Below are positions 1-7,536 of a DNA stretch of 54,719 bases, piece by piece (the stretch's first letter is position 1; each line of letters begins with the position of its first letter). The notes beneath the pieces were generated by a model that was not told where the DNA came from, searched no databases, and saw nothing but the letters and a program-made list of their open reading frames with translations. Made by a program: the position numbers and the translations under genes. This DNA is from a virus: positions 1-54,719 of IMG/VR virus record IMGVR_UViG_3300042691_012197. One strand, given 5' to 3'.

Positions 1-547
1 TACTGCGGGTACAGCAGGTGGTGTTGCTACAGCTGCACAGACTATATACGGACAATCTGCTAACTTTGTTTTAGCTAACTCTGCAGCAGGTTATATTGCT
101 GGTCAGGCAGGTGGTGCTGGAGCTTCAGGTGCTGTGGGCGGTTCGATAGCTATAGCTACTGCTGCTACATCGCCATTATTTACAACTGCGGGAACAGCTG
201 GGGGTGGGGTATCTGCTGCCAATGCTACCTTTGCTGGCGGAGCGATAACTGGTTCAGGATTACTATGGTCTCAGTATGCTGTGGCTGCAGCTCCTGCTGG
301 AGCTAACGGATCTGGTGGAATGGATTTTACAGGATCGCTTTTTGGTAGCTCTACCAAAACGGCCTTGATCGGAACTGGTGGACTCGGTGGAGGAAGTGTT
401 AGTGGTACATCTGTAACAGCTGGTGCTGGCGGTAATGGAGGACCTGGGTGTGGCGGCGGAGGTGGTGGAGGTGCCAATGGTACTACCGTTACCGGCGGTG
501 CTGGTGGACGTGGCGGAGACGGATTAGTAATATTTGTATTTATTTAA
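1..547 (+). CDS. Glycine-rich tail-tip protein, 3' end (copy A)
   Basis: The open frame enters from the window edge (codons begin at base 2) and gives the last 181 residues of a glycine/alanine/serine-rich protein. It is colinear with residues 142-322 of the complete gene at 38797-39765. I count about 22 base differences and one residue change (Ala for Ser near the C-terminal glycine block). Runs such as GGGGGGGANG near the C-terminus resemble the polyglycine-rich receptor-binding or adhesin tips of phage tails. A holin gene follows 9 bases later. Function is inferred from composition and position after the tail-fibre genes of the second copy. The 5' part lies outside the window. Confidence 0.8.
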   Translation, partial: TAGTAGGVATAAQTIYGQSANFVLANSAAGYIAGQAGGAGASGAVGGSIAIATAATSPLFTTAGTAGGGVSAANATFAGGAITGSGLLWSQYAVAAAPAGANGSGGMDFTGSLFGSSTKTALIGTGGLGGGSVSGTSVTAGAGGNGGPGCGGGGGGGANGTTVTGGAGGRGGDGLVIFVFI

Positions 548-556
548 AGGTTTAGT

Positions 557-997
557 ATGTTAGGCACAATAATAAGCGGGGCTTTTGGATTAGTCTCAGA
601 AGGAGTTAAAGGATTCTTTGGCGTAAAACAGAGACAGGCTGATTTATTTGACCATGGGATTCAGGCGTTCAGCGATGCAAACAACTCGGCTGCGTCAAGA
701 GAGCAAGCCATTGCCACAGTCTTATCTTCAGAAATGTCTAGTGGTTATTGGTTAGCAGCAGTGTGGCGTCCATTAATTATGGTAGTAATAGCTGGATTAG
801 TAACCGCCTATTTTTTTGGATATACTACGCCAAATCTTCTTATGCCAATGCCAGAAAATTCTTTAATCGGAGAATTATTTGAAATATTAAAAATTGGTAT
901 TATGGGGTACATGCCTTTAAGATCAATTGAAAAAATTGCAACTCAAGTAAATTTAGGACGAATTATAAATAAAATCCTCGATAAAAAAGCTGGGTAG
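557..997 (+). CDS. Holin, three-TM GTA-type (copy A)
   Basis: Encodes 146 residues. An amphipathic N-terminal part (about 1-65) is followed by two hydrophobic segments around the motif YWLAAVWRPLIMVVIAGL and a third weaker one near 105-125. The tryptophan-arginine-proline motif between helices matches the 'holin of 3TMs, for gene-transfer release' family, which permeabilises the inner membrane so that endolysin can reach the wall. It follows the glycine-rich gene directly and ends before a two-way terminator. The copy at 39775-40215 is clearly homologous but much more diverged than the gene upstream. Its endolysin is not adjacent; it lies at 13371-13925. Confidence 0.8.
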   Translation: MLGTIISGAFGLVSEGVKGFFGVKQRQADLFDHGIQAFSDANNSAASREQAIATVLSSEMSSGYWLAAVWRPLIMVVIAGLVTAYFFGYTTPNLLMPMPENSLIGELFEILKIGIMGYMPLRSIEKIATQVNLGRIINKILDKKAG

Positions 998-1029
998 AAA
1001 AAAATTATCTTCTACAATCAACGTATAGC

Positions 1030-1078
1030 AACAAATAACCCTTTCTAGATGATGTAAGTCCAGAAAGGGTCTTTGTTA
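1030..1078. terminator. Bidirectional terminator between convergent genes
   Basis: An inverted repeat, ACCCTTTCT (1038-1046) with AGAAAGGGT (1062-1070), is flanked by a further AACAAA/TTTGTT pairing and has A/T tracts on both sides. It lies between the rightward holin and the leftward LOG gene, so it can end transcripts from both directions. Confidence 0.75.
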
Positions 1079-1104
1079 TTAAAAAGGGGCTTAAAATGCA
1101 ACTA

Positions 1105-1659
1105 TTACGATTTCCTTAATATTTCTAATAATTGAGTGTCATTATAGGCAAATTGTATTCTTTTTACATCAGTTTCTTTAATTACTCTTAGTTTTTCTAA
1201 GCCATCTAGTAAATCACGCATTACTTTTACAAAACTGTGCGTTACAAGCGGAACTTCATCATAAATAATTATTGGTTTAGCCTCGACATTTAGTTGTTGT
1301 AGTGTTAATACCTCGAACATTTCATCCAGTGTCCCAAAACCCCCAGGTAGTATTACATAGGCGTCTGCTTGTTGACTCATTAGTCGTTTTCTTTTAGACA
1401 TGTTATGAGCAGTTACTTTAGCAAATTTCTTTGACCCAGCTTCTACTTCTAAACACTCTACGGATACACCGCTTAAGAGGCCTTCATCCACCCCTGCGAC
1501 ACCCCGTGCCAAAGCCCCCATAAGCCCAACCTCTCCACCACCATAGACTACATTGTACTCATTTCTGGCTAAAAAGTTTCCTATTGAATACGCCATGTTC
1601 ATATATTCTATAGCAACATTATTTGAGGCACTACAAAATACAGCTACGGATTTTATCAT
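1105..1659 (-). CDS. LOG-family (lysine decarboxylase-like fold) nucleotide hydrolase
   Basis: The 184-residue protein carries the LOG family signatures: YGGGEVGLMG near residues 39-48, a conserved SKRKRLM segment, and PGGFGTLDE near residues 105-113. LOG enzymes are Rossmann-fold phosphoribohydrolases that release a base from nucleoside 5'-monophosphates; the real substrate here is unknown. The ATG overlaps the stop of the upstream phosphohydrolase-like gene (ATGA) and has a strong GGAGGAG site. It is the last gene of the leftward replication operon and has no counterpart in module B. It may act in nucleotide salvage or against nucleotide-based defence signalling; both are inference. Confidence 0.85.
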   Translation of the reverse strand: MIKSVAVFCSASNNVAIEYMNMAYSIGNFLARNEYNVVYGGGEVGLMGALARGVAGVDEGLLSGVSVECLEVEAGSKKFAKVTAHNMSKRKRLMSQQADAYVILPGGFGTLDEMFEVLTLQQLNVEAKPIIIYDEVPLVTHSFVKVMRDLLDGLEKLRVIKETDVKRIQFAYNDTQLLEILRKS

Positions 1660-2135
1660 TTTCTCCTCCGTGGAAATTGTGTTGGATCGTAGCGCGAGTC
1701 ATCATATACTAATTCATACTCATCTACAACCGTTCTAGTTACATCATCATAACAACTTTGCAAATCTGTGTAAGTTGCTGTACCTTCCCATACATTACCA
1801 TTAAGCTGTTCCGTAGAAAGTACTCCAAAGGCTTCCTCTACCGCATTTTGTATGCTTGAGTCTGGTTTGGTTTTTAGCGCCATTGCTAGAGTTAGCGAAG
1901 TTGCTGCATGTGCTAGGTGACTTAGTCCTGATTCTTCATCAGTATCATTACCATTTAAGTACTTATATACATGGCGCAAAGTTGCTTCTAAAAATTCTTT
2001 TTCAGGCACATCTTTCCAACAGGTGTCATCTCCATATTTGTTTACCCCAAACTCCCGAACTTTAGCAATTTGTTCAAGTGCTGTGTATGGTATTAAACTT
2101 AATTTAGGTTTTCCTTTTGTATCTTTAGCTGACAT
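1656..2135 (-). CDS. dATP/dGTP diphosphohydrolase-like protein (DUF5664 domain)
   Basis: The protein has 159 residues. The first 90 or so match the phage domain formerly called DUF5664: LSLIP near residue 12, KYGDDTCWK near residue 34, and ESGLSHLAHAATSL near residue 68. That domain is described as the N-terminal part of dATP/dGTP diphosphohydrolases related to MazG all-alpha NTP pyrophosphatases. The C-terminal 70 residues are acidic and unrecognised; the module B homologue (40283-40576) lacks them. Likely role: adjusting the deoxynucleotide pool. The ribosome site is AGGGGG, and the preceding gene ends one base before the ATG. No purZ-like gene is seen, so there is no support for a modified-base pathway. 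Confidence 0.7.
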   Translation of the reverse strand: MSAKDTKGKPKLSLIPYTALEQIAKVREFGVNKYGDDTCWKDVPEKEFLEATLRHVYKYLNGNDTDEESGLSHLAHAATSLTLAMALKTKPDSSIQNAVEEAFGVLSTEQLNGNVWEGTATYTDLQSCYDDVTRTVVDEYELVYDDSRYDPTQFPRRRK

Positions 2136-2136
2136 A

Positions 2137-2358
2137 TTACCCCCTGAATCCTAATCTGTATGCTTCAAAAAGAATGGAGCCATCTTCATTCTCATTTATA
2201 TATTCTGCATTTTCGTATGTTGTTTTTGTGGCTACATAATTAAATGCTCGATCAAATAATTTTCTAACTTCGATTTCAATTGTAAGGTCATCTGCATCTT
2301 TATCTACTAGATTAGCTATATAGTTACCAAAGTATTTAAACATTTCTTCGTTTGTCAT
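2137..2358 (-). CDS. Small conserved phage protein (EA..LGF family)
   Basis: 73 residues from the ATG at 2358, chosen because GGAGGT lies five bases upstream. A longer frame to 2418 only overlaps the neighbouring gene. The C-terminal half (FDRAFNYV..., ending LFEAYRLGFRG) resembles the product of the next gene upstream (2360-2506) and the module B protein at 41132-41299. These are paralogues of one small family of unknown function. It is translated with the nucleotide-enzyme genes. Confidence 0.6.
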   Translation of the reverse strand: MTNEEMFKYFGNYIANLVDKDADDLTIEIEVRKLFDRAFNYVATKTTYENAEYINENEDGSILFEAYRLGFRG

Positions 2359-2359
2359 G

Positions 2360-2506
2360 TTAACCTCCAAATCCAGATTCGTATGCTTCTCGTAAAACCT
2401 CATCTTTACCGTATTCATACTCTAAGTTTATTGCATAATCTATGTTAGTGCGTTCTACTAAATAGAAAAAAGCTTTGTTATATATTTCTTTTGTTATATC
2501 AGTCAT
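2360..2506 (-). CDS. Small conserved phage protein (EA..LGF family)
   Basis: 48 residues, beginning MTDITKEIYNKAFSILVERT and ending EAYESGFGG. It is too short for usual gene callers but similar to both 2137-2358 and 41132-41299 (shared IDYxxNLExEYG core, then EA...GF). The ATG overlaps the 3' end of the exonuclease gene, and CTACTACCTCC on the plus strand gives a GGAGG site. The stop lies one base before the next ATG. Function unknown. Confidence 0.6.
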   Translation of the reverse strand: MTDITKEIYNKAFFYLVERTNIDYAINLEYEYGKDEVLREAYESGFGG

Positions 2507-3261
2507 TCTACTACCTCCTTATTATTATATGACACTGATCCACAATTATTGCATCTGTAGTACTGTACTTTTCGTGTCTTTAACACTTTTGTTCCGTCCT
2601 TCACCAAATTCTTACCACCACAGCAATTACATATTAAGTCATGTGTTTTACCAAATAATGACCTATTTATTTTTGTTTCTACATATGGTAATAACTTTTT
2701 AAAAATAGCCTCAAGTAAATCGACATCTTGTTTATTGTAGGCTAACATTTTTTTAAGAGCCTTTAGATCTCCTTTTGCACAGTCTACCCAATAGCTGTAG
2801 TTCATTGGCATCTTCCCGCCAAGGCCTAAGAGCTTACCTATATAATCCAGTCTGTTAGCATTTAAATTAAAATGTTTTTTAACTAATTTGTAAGTATCTA
2901 TTTGTGCTGGCATTTTAATTGGGGGTAATTCATTAATTAAAACACGTGCTTGCAAAAATTTGTTGTCAAACTTATCTGAATAATGTCCAACTATATAATC
3001 GGCTTCGTTTACAATCTTACTAAAAGCTTCAAGTAATGCCTTGTCATCATGAGGATTAAATGAATCCCCATCTTTTACGCAATCTGCTATGGATAAACCT
3101 TTTGCTTTACCCTTGTCCCCTAAGAATTTATATGCAATAGTAAGAATTGACTTTTCTTTTACAATAAAGTTAGGATTGATAGGATCATAAAGACTGAAGA
3201 AAAAACCTTCATTCATTAGTGTTTCTATATCGTAGAGTAATATTTTAGGGGCTTTTGTCAT
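2503..3261 (-). CDS. DEDDy 3'-5' exonuclease with C-terminal zinc ribbon
   Basis: 252 residues. The N-terminal DIETL motif (residues 11-15), GHYSDKFDNKF near residue 92 and YNKQDVDLLE near residue 175 form the three exonuclease motifs of the DnaQ/PolB-exonuclease fold (RNase H-like). The last 50 residues hold two Cys pairs (CNCCGG and CNNCGS), a zinc ribbon not usual for plain proofreading domains. It probably trims or proofreads 3' ends during replication or processes RNA primers. It has its own promoter at 3285-3312. The module B homologue (41304-42056) has the same architecture. Confidence 0.8.
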   Translation of the reverse strand: MTKAPKILLYDIETLMNEGFFFSLYDPINPNFIVKEKSILTIAYKFLGDKGKAKGLSIADCVKDGDSFNPHDDKALLEAFSKIVNEADYIVGHYSDKFDNKFLQARVLINELPPIKMPAQIDTYKLVKKHFNLNANRLDYIGKLLGLGGKMPMNYSYWVDCAKGDLKALKKMLAYNKQDVDLLEAIFKKLLPYVETKINRSLFGKTHDLICNCCGGKNLVKDGTKVLKTRKVQYYRCNNCGSVSYNNKEVVE

Positions 3262-3284
3262 TTGTATCTCCTGTTTATAATTAA

Positions 3285-3312
3285 ATTATAACATACTTAG
3301 GCAGTATGTCAA
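3285..3312 (-). promoter_or_regulatory. Sigma70-type promoter for the exonuclease operon
   Basis: On the minus strand there is TTGACA (3312-3307), a 16-base spacer and TATAAT (3290-3285), with TG one base before the -10 box (extended -10). It starts immediately after the primase-helicase stop and points to the exonuclease gene. Confidence 0.8.
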
Positions 3313-4968
3313 TTAAAAATCACCTTTTACTTTTATTTTCGCTTCAACTAATTTGCAACCATTTGTACAAGAGAAGCCTATTGTTTTACCCAAGGATCCT
3401 TGCCTACTTTTTACCACTTCTATTACGAAAGTTCCAGGTGTATTATCGTAATAGTCTACTTCAATCTTATTCTTTTTATCATCCGGATCTGCCTCTAGTT
3501 TAAATGTTCCGGTAACTCTTGCTGACTCTTTGTTCCACACTTTTAAAATTAATGCTGCTGTAAAGCTTATATCTTTACTTTCGCGAGCTTGATCTTGATA
3601 AGGGGTTTCTCCAGACGTAAGTTGTGAGCCACCCATAACTATCATTTTTAATTCGTTTGCTAACTGTCTAAACTTTTCTACCACATTTTTAATTTCAAGA
3701 TATCTTTCTTGGCGATATTTGTTAATCGGAACTAACTGTATATAGTCGATAAATATTATTACTTTCTTACCAATTTTATGAAGGAATCGTAGTGTATCTT
3801 CTAATTCATCTAAGCCAACATCTTGGTCTGTTATAAATAGTTGGTTAGATTTAATATAGCTATTGACTTCTGCTACTTCTGGTAGTTCTCCTTTTTGTAT
3901 TTTTTGTTTATAGATTAAATCATCTTTGTACCCTACATCATCAAACTTAGTACCATTTAAAGTTTTAATTAACCTTAAAATGATATCTTCGTTTGGCATT
4001 TCATAGGATAGATACACACACGCTGTATTGGTTTGGCGAAGTAAGTTAGCCATCACATTAATCATAAACAATGATTTACCGTGGTTTGTTCTACCTGGTA
4101 TAATAACTAGGCCATGTGTAGGTAGCTTTACAAACTCATCCATTCCTTTCCAGCCCAAACTTAGACCTTCCTCAATGTTTGAAAACAAGCTTTCAATTGT
4201 AGGTTCTTCAATTACACCACGTAATATTGGTTTTCCTATATCAATCCTGTTTTGGTATAGCTCTATGATAGTGTCCATAGGAATATTATCAGCTAAATCT
4301 GCTTTGTCAGGTAAACTGCTGACATTAATTATGGACATGCTGTGAGACTTTACAAGATCGGCAACTTTGTTCATGGCGGCGACACCCACCTCATCGTTGT
4401 CTGGCCACAGTATAACTGTTCTACCATTTAAAATTGACCAGTCTTGTGATTGAACATTAGTTGCACCTCCCTGCCAAGACACCACGTCAGCTTTTGTAAA
4501 TATCTTTGCTGCTGCATCCGCGGCTTTCTCTCCTTCAACTACAATAACCGGACGGTCATCTGTATGTAGGAATTCCGATCGATATAGTTGTAAGTTTGGT
4601 ACAGTTGATAGTATCCACTCAGTTCCATCCCAGATCATCGGACGTATCCATTTTTCTTTTTTGTCACCTTTTCTAACTACATACATCATATGTACCCCAT
4701 TAACATAATAGGGGTAATACGTATAGCTTGTATCAGTAAAAGGAACAACACCTGGTGGGATAGGCTTAGGGTTATTTAAATTTTTATCCATTCCTTTATC
4801 CTCCTCAATTATCGGTTCACGTTTTAATTCTTCCCATCCACAGTGAAAGCAACGATAGCTTGTACCTAGTTCTGTTGTGTAAACAGAGCATGTAACTAAA
4901 TGGCTTTTCTTTCTAGAGTCGGCACACTTAGGGCACTTTATCAATGATTTACTACGAATTAAGCTCAT
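3313..4968 (-). CDS. T7 gp4-like primase-helicase
   Basis: 551 residues. Domains in order: an N-terminal zinc-binding domain (CPKC near 13, a later Cys, then CFHCGW near 40); a TOPRIM primase core (VVEGEKAADAA near 143 and WPDNDEVG near 187); and a RecA/DnaB-type helicase with Walker A GRTNHGKS near 292 and Walker B IIFIDYIQLV near 400, followed by GGSQL. It unwinds DNA 5'-3' as a ring and primes lagging-strand synthesis. Length is close to T7 gp4 (566). It overlaps the small upstream gene by 17 bases. A closely similar protein lies at 42222-43877. Confidence 0.95.
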   Translation of the reverse strand: MSLIRSKSLIKCPKCADSRKKSHLVTCSVYTTELGTSYRCFHCGWEELKREPIIEEDKGMDKNLNNPKPIPPGVVPFTDTSYTYYPYYVNGVHMMYVVRKGDKKEKWIRPMIWDGTEWILSTVPNLQLYRSEFLHTDDRPVIVVEGEKAADAAAKIFTKADVVSWQGGATNVQSQDWSILNGRTVILWPDNDEVGVAAMNKVADLVKSHSMSIINVSSLPDKADLADNIPMDTIIELYQNRIDIGKPILRGVIEEPTIESLFSNIEEGLSLGWKGMDEFVKLPTHGLVIIPGRTNHGKSLFMINVMANLLRQTNTACVYLSYEMPNEDIILRLIKTLNGTKFDDVGYKDDLIYKQKIQKGELPEVAEVNSYIKSNQLFITDQDVGLDELEDTLRFLHKIGKKVIIFIDYIQLVPINKYRQERYLEIKNVVEKFRQLANELKMIVMGGSQLTSGETPYQDQARESKDISFTAALILKVWNKESARVTGTFKLEADPDDKKNKIEVDYYDNTPGTFVIEVVKSRQGSLGKTIGFSCTNGCKLVEAKIKVKGDF

Positions 4969-5131
4969 CTTGTAATCTCATCACTAGTTCAAGTAAAATA
5001 CTAATATCTGCCTTTATCAATTCTATGACTTCAGGAGAGTCTTCAGCAACGGCTAGACTATCATGGAGGAGCATAATTAGCATGTCTACCTCATGTAGTC
5101 TGGACTGAATATGTCTAATATCTTTTATCAT
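4952..5131 (-). CDS. Small helical protein between SpeD-like and primase genes
   Basis: 59 residues, starting MIKDIRHIQSRLHEVDMLIM and ending MRLQDELNS. It is predicted helical with heptad-like leucines. The ATG lies two bases after the SpeD-like stop, and the 3' end overlaps the primase start by 17 bases, so translation is probably coupled. Module B has an unrelated-looking but also helical 65-residue protein at the same position (43867-44064). Function unknown. Confidence 0.55.
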   Translation of the reverse strand: MIKDIRHIQSRLHEVDMLIMLLHDSLAVAEDSPEVIELIKADISILLELVMRLQDELNS

Positions 5132-5133
5132 AA

Positions 5134-5529
5134 TTACCTCTTTGTATTACGAAAGTATTTTGTATATACTCCTGTATCCACGCGATTTATTGAGGTAGAT
5201 AGTAACTCTATAACGCCCATATAATCTTCAATGTGTTTATATACAACTTCCTCGTTAAATGTTCTACAGCTATATACATCTAGCATAAGTAAGCCTGTTT
5301 CATCCCAACAGTGAAATGCGATATGTGATGTTGCCAGATTAATTGATCCGGTAAATCCTTCGTTACCTAAATCGGTTACATAGGTAGCTTGTGGTTTTGT
5401 TACAGGAACCATGCCGATTTTTCTAACTAGTGTTTCTAAAAAATCTAAAGCATCTTCTTGCTTTGTCATTGGGGAAATGATTGTAGCGTTAATTAGAAGA
5501 TGTTGGTGTATTGGTTTAAATTTGTCCAT
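5134..5529 (-). CDS. S-adenosylmethionine decarboxylase-like protein (SpeD family)
   Basis: 131 residues. The block NLATSHIAFHCW followed by LDVYSC (about residues 64-88) reproduces the bacterial SpeD active site. That site has the serine that becomes the pyruvoyl group after self-cleavage, the processing histidine five residues later, and the catalytic cysteine in a DVxxC context. Length is typical of class 1b proenzymes (about 120-130). The family makes decarboxylated SAM for spermidine synthesis; some relatives decarboxylate arginine or ornithine. It sits between polymerase and primase genes in both modules. Possible roles are polyamine supply for DNA packaging or SAM consumption. Family assignment is firm, substrate open. 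Confidence 0.75.
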   Translation of the reverse strand: MDKFKPIHQHLLINATIISPMTKQEDALDFLETLVRKIGMVPVTKPQATYVTDLGNEGFTGSINLATSHIAFHCWDETGLLMLDVYSCRTFNEEVVYKHIEDYMGVIELLSTSINRVDTGVYTKYFRNTKR

Positions 5530-5561
5530 TTGCTTCTCCTTTTGGTTATCTCTTAACTTAT

Positions 5562-5589
5562 ATCATAACATCCCTAGGATATAAGTCAA
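5562..5589 (-). promoter_or_regulatory. Sigma70-type promoter for SpeD-like/primase genes
   Basis: Minus strand: TTGACT (5589-5584), a 16-base spacer, then TATGAT (5567-5562) preceded by TGT (extended -10). It lies between the polymerase stop and the SpeD-like start. Confidence 0.75.
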
Positions 5590-5597
5590 CAATTATT

Positions 5598-7382
5598 TTA
5601 GTGTATTTCTGCCCACGTAGCACCAATTCGTGCATCTGCATCTAAGATACATTTAAAATTAAAATCTAATCCCGCCTTCCGTATAGATTCTTTCAGTTGC
5701 TCTGCCACATCTTCAGCTATTTCTGATCTGCATTCTACCACCATCTCATCATGAACATTGCAAACATAATTATAATCTCTTCCTATTCTGTACCCTTTCG
5801 AGTGCATAAGTAGGTACGAGTTTACAAGAGCTTGCTTCATTATTATAGCCCCTGCTGATTGAATAAGTAAATTCAAAGCAGAGTATTCTTTACGTGGATG
5901 TAATGGTCGTCCATCTAATCCATTTAAATAGCCTCTCCCATTAAACACTTTCTTTATATCACTTACTAATTCACTGTATCCCGTTAAAGAATCGGCAATC
6001 TGACTTCTTATATAGCGGCCCGCTTTCATCTGCTCCGTTTCTTTGTAAGAAGATTTTCCCATGTCGCCCATTGCTAACTTACCTAGCTTCATATCACCAG
6101 CACCATATATAAGTGCGTATAAGATACCTTTGGCGGAGTCACGTTTATTTAATCCTAGTAGGCCTTGATTGTATGTATGGAGATCTCCGGTAGCAGCTAT
6201 ATCCGCAAAGAGACCCCCGTCATACGCAGCTAAGTAGTGGCCAAGTACGCGTGATTCAAGAGAGGCCGCATCACAGTCAACTAGTTTCCACCCAGTTTCT
6301 GTTATCCAAACGTTTCGCATACGAAGATCCTTCTTATCAATCTGAGCCATATTTGGATGTGAGTGGGTTGCGCGCCCTGTGTTTGCACCATTGGTTATTA
6401 CATCTCCATGAACCCTACCAGTTATAGGGTTAAGGCATTTTAACCAGCCATAGTCCCCATCTTTTATCATCCCCATCATTTTTTGTAAGCGAAACATTCT
6501 AGCAATTCTGATTGCACCATCAATTTTTACTGTTGCTAAAACCGTCTCGTCAATCTTAGCCTGACCCTTTTCTGTAAACACGGTAGGGGTCCAGCCTAAA
6601 GATTTTAAGTAATCTACTATCTGCTGTCTGCTTGTTGGGTTTGGTTTATCAAACCTAAATTCCTTTATTACTAACTTTCCTCGAGACTCATAGGTATATG
6701 TAGTAGCTGTCTCTTCTCTCAGTAGTCCACGCTTTAGAATACTTTTATAGTGCGTAGTATCTTTTATTGGAGGCATAACCTCTACCATATGATCATAAAT
6801 CTCTTCAAACTCTTCGTGTAAATTTTTATGTAATTCTTCAGCTTCACTTACGTTAATCTTAAATCCAGCAAGAATTTGTAGGGTTATTAGGTATGCATAG
6901 CGATGCTCTAAGGTAATATAAGTTGAATTTAAATCTATCTCTGACATAAATCGGTCGCGTAATGCTACGGATACGTTAACGTCTTGTTTACAGTAGTCAA
7001 CCATCTCATCTGAGTACTGACTAAAATCTGTAAAATCTAGTTTTACTGTTCCTAAGCGAGTTGCCCACGCCCCTAAGCTGTGCCCACCCTCCCGATCGGG
7101 TTGCTGTACTCTGCTAATTAGTAAGGTATCCATTACTTTATTTGGGTTATATGTTATACCATAAAGCTTGTTAAGGAGTGGTAAGTCATACATTAAGATA
7201 TTGTGACCTACAATTTTATCTGCTTCGGCAAACATATCATTGATAACTTGTATTGAGTCCTCGTCTTCAAAAGGTTTAAAGACGTGCTGTCCATCGGAAT
7301 CAGCAATTACAACGCACCATACTGTTGTGGCCGTTAGTAAAAGCCCGTCTGCCTCAATATCTATTGTTATGATGTTTGTCAT
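5598..7382 (-). CDS. T7-like family A DNA polymerase
   Basis: The ATG at 7382 gives 594 residues. The nine residues upstream are left out because GAGGATGG forms a good ribosome site for the inner ATG. An N-terminal 3'-5' exonuclease (DIEADG; VGHNILMYDLP; YCKQDV) is followed by the polymerase: motif A DCDAASLESRVLGHY, O-helix KGILYALIYGAG, a conserved block LIQSAGAIIMKQAL, and motif C VHDEMVVE. The O-helix residue equivalent to E. coli Phe762 is tyrosine, as in T7. It replicates the phage genome. Its homologue is at 44741-46522. Confidence 0.95.
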   Translation of the reverse strand: MTNIITIDIEADGLLLTATTVWCVVIADSDGQHVFKPFEDEDSIQVINDMFAEADKIVGHNILMYDLPLLNKLYGITYNPNKVMDTLLISRVQQPDREGGHSLGAWATRLGTVKLDFTDFSQYSDEMVDYCKQDVNVSVALRDRFMSEIDLNSTYITLEHRYAYLITLQILAGFKINVSEAEELHKNLHEEFEEIYDHMVEVMPPIKDTTHYKSILKRGLLREETATTYTYESRGKLVIKEFRFDKPNPTSRQQIVDYLKSLGWTPTVFTEKGQAKIDETVLATVKIDGAIRIARMFRLQKMMGMIKDGDYGWLKCLNPITGRVHGDVITNGANTGRATHSHPNMAQIDKKDLRMRNVWITETGWKLVDCDAASLESRVLGHYLAAYDGGLFADIAATGDLHTYNQGLLGLNKRDSAKGILYALIYGAGDMKLGKLAMGDMGKSSYKETEQMKAGRYIRSQIADSLTGYSELVSDIKKVFNGRGYLNGLDGRPLHPRKEYSALNLLIQSAGAIIMKQALVNSYLLMHSKGYRIGRDYNYVCNVHDEMVVECRSEIAEDVAEQLKESIRKAGLDFNFKCILDADARIGATWAEIH

Positions 7383-7383
7383 A

Positions 7384-7536
7384 TTACCATCCTCGATTAT
7401 ATTTATCAATGTGGTTATTCTCTAGCCAATATAGTATGACTACGACTATTACTATTTCTAGACAACCGCCCCCGAGAAAGGAGGTAACGAGGGCGATTGT
7501 TAGAACACCTAGAATTTTAGAAGCCAAATGGGTCAT
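7384..7536 (-). CDS. Small membrane protein nested between erf and polymerase
   Basis: 50 residues (MTHLASKILGVLTIALVTSF..., ending YNRGW) with two hydrophobic stretches, about 8-24 and 27-37, and a polar tail. The ATG lies inside the last codons of erf in another frame. The stop TAA is one base before the polymerase ATG, so it bridges the two genes translationally. The module B genes are only 20 bases apart, so it is absent there. Function unknown; the position makes it likely to be translated. Confidence 0.5.
   Translation of the reverse strand: MTHLASKILGVLTIALVTSFLGGGCLEIVIVVVILYWLENNHIDKYNRGW

Noticed and set aside
271-477. Proline-rich leftward ORF opposite the glycine-rich gene (also 39489-39695)
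   Set aside because: It is the complement of glycine codons on the other strand, with no ribosome site.
1-562. The 560-bp repeat as a T7-style terminal repeat
   Set aside because: The copies differ at about 4% of positions and lie inside a gene. True terminal repeats in one genome are identical.
1656-2135. A 2-aminoadenine (Z-DNA) genome pathway suggested by the diphosphohydrolase domain
   Set aside because: No PurZ or DatZ homologue is present, and the polymerases are ordinary T7-type.
2360-2506. An apparent one-base frameshift in the 48-residue gene
   Set aside because: It came from miscounting a homopolymer run. Anchoring to the exonuclease stop and the neighbouring start puts the gene in frame.
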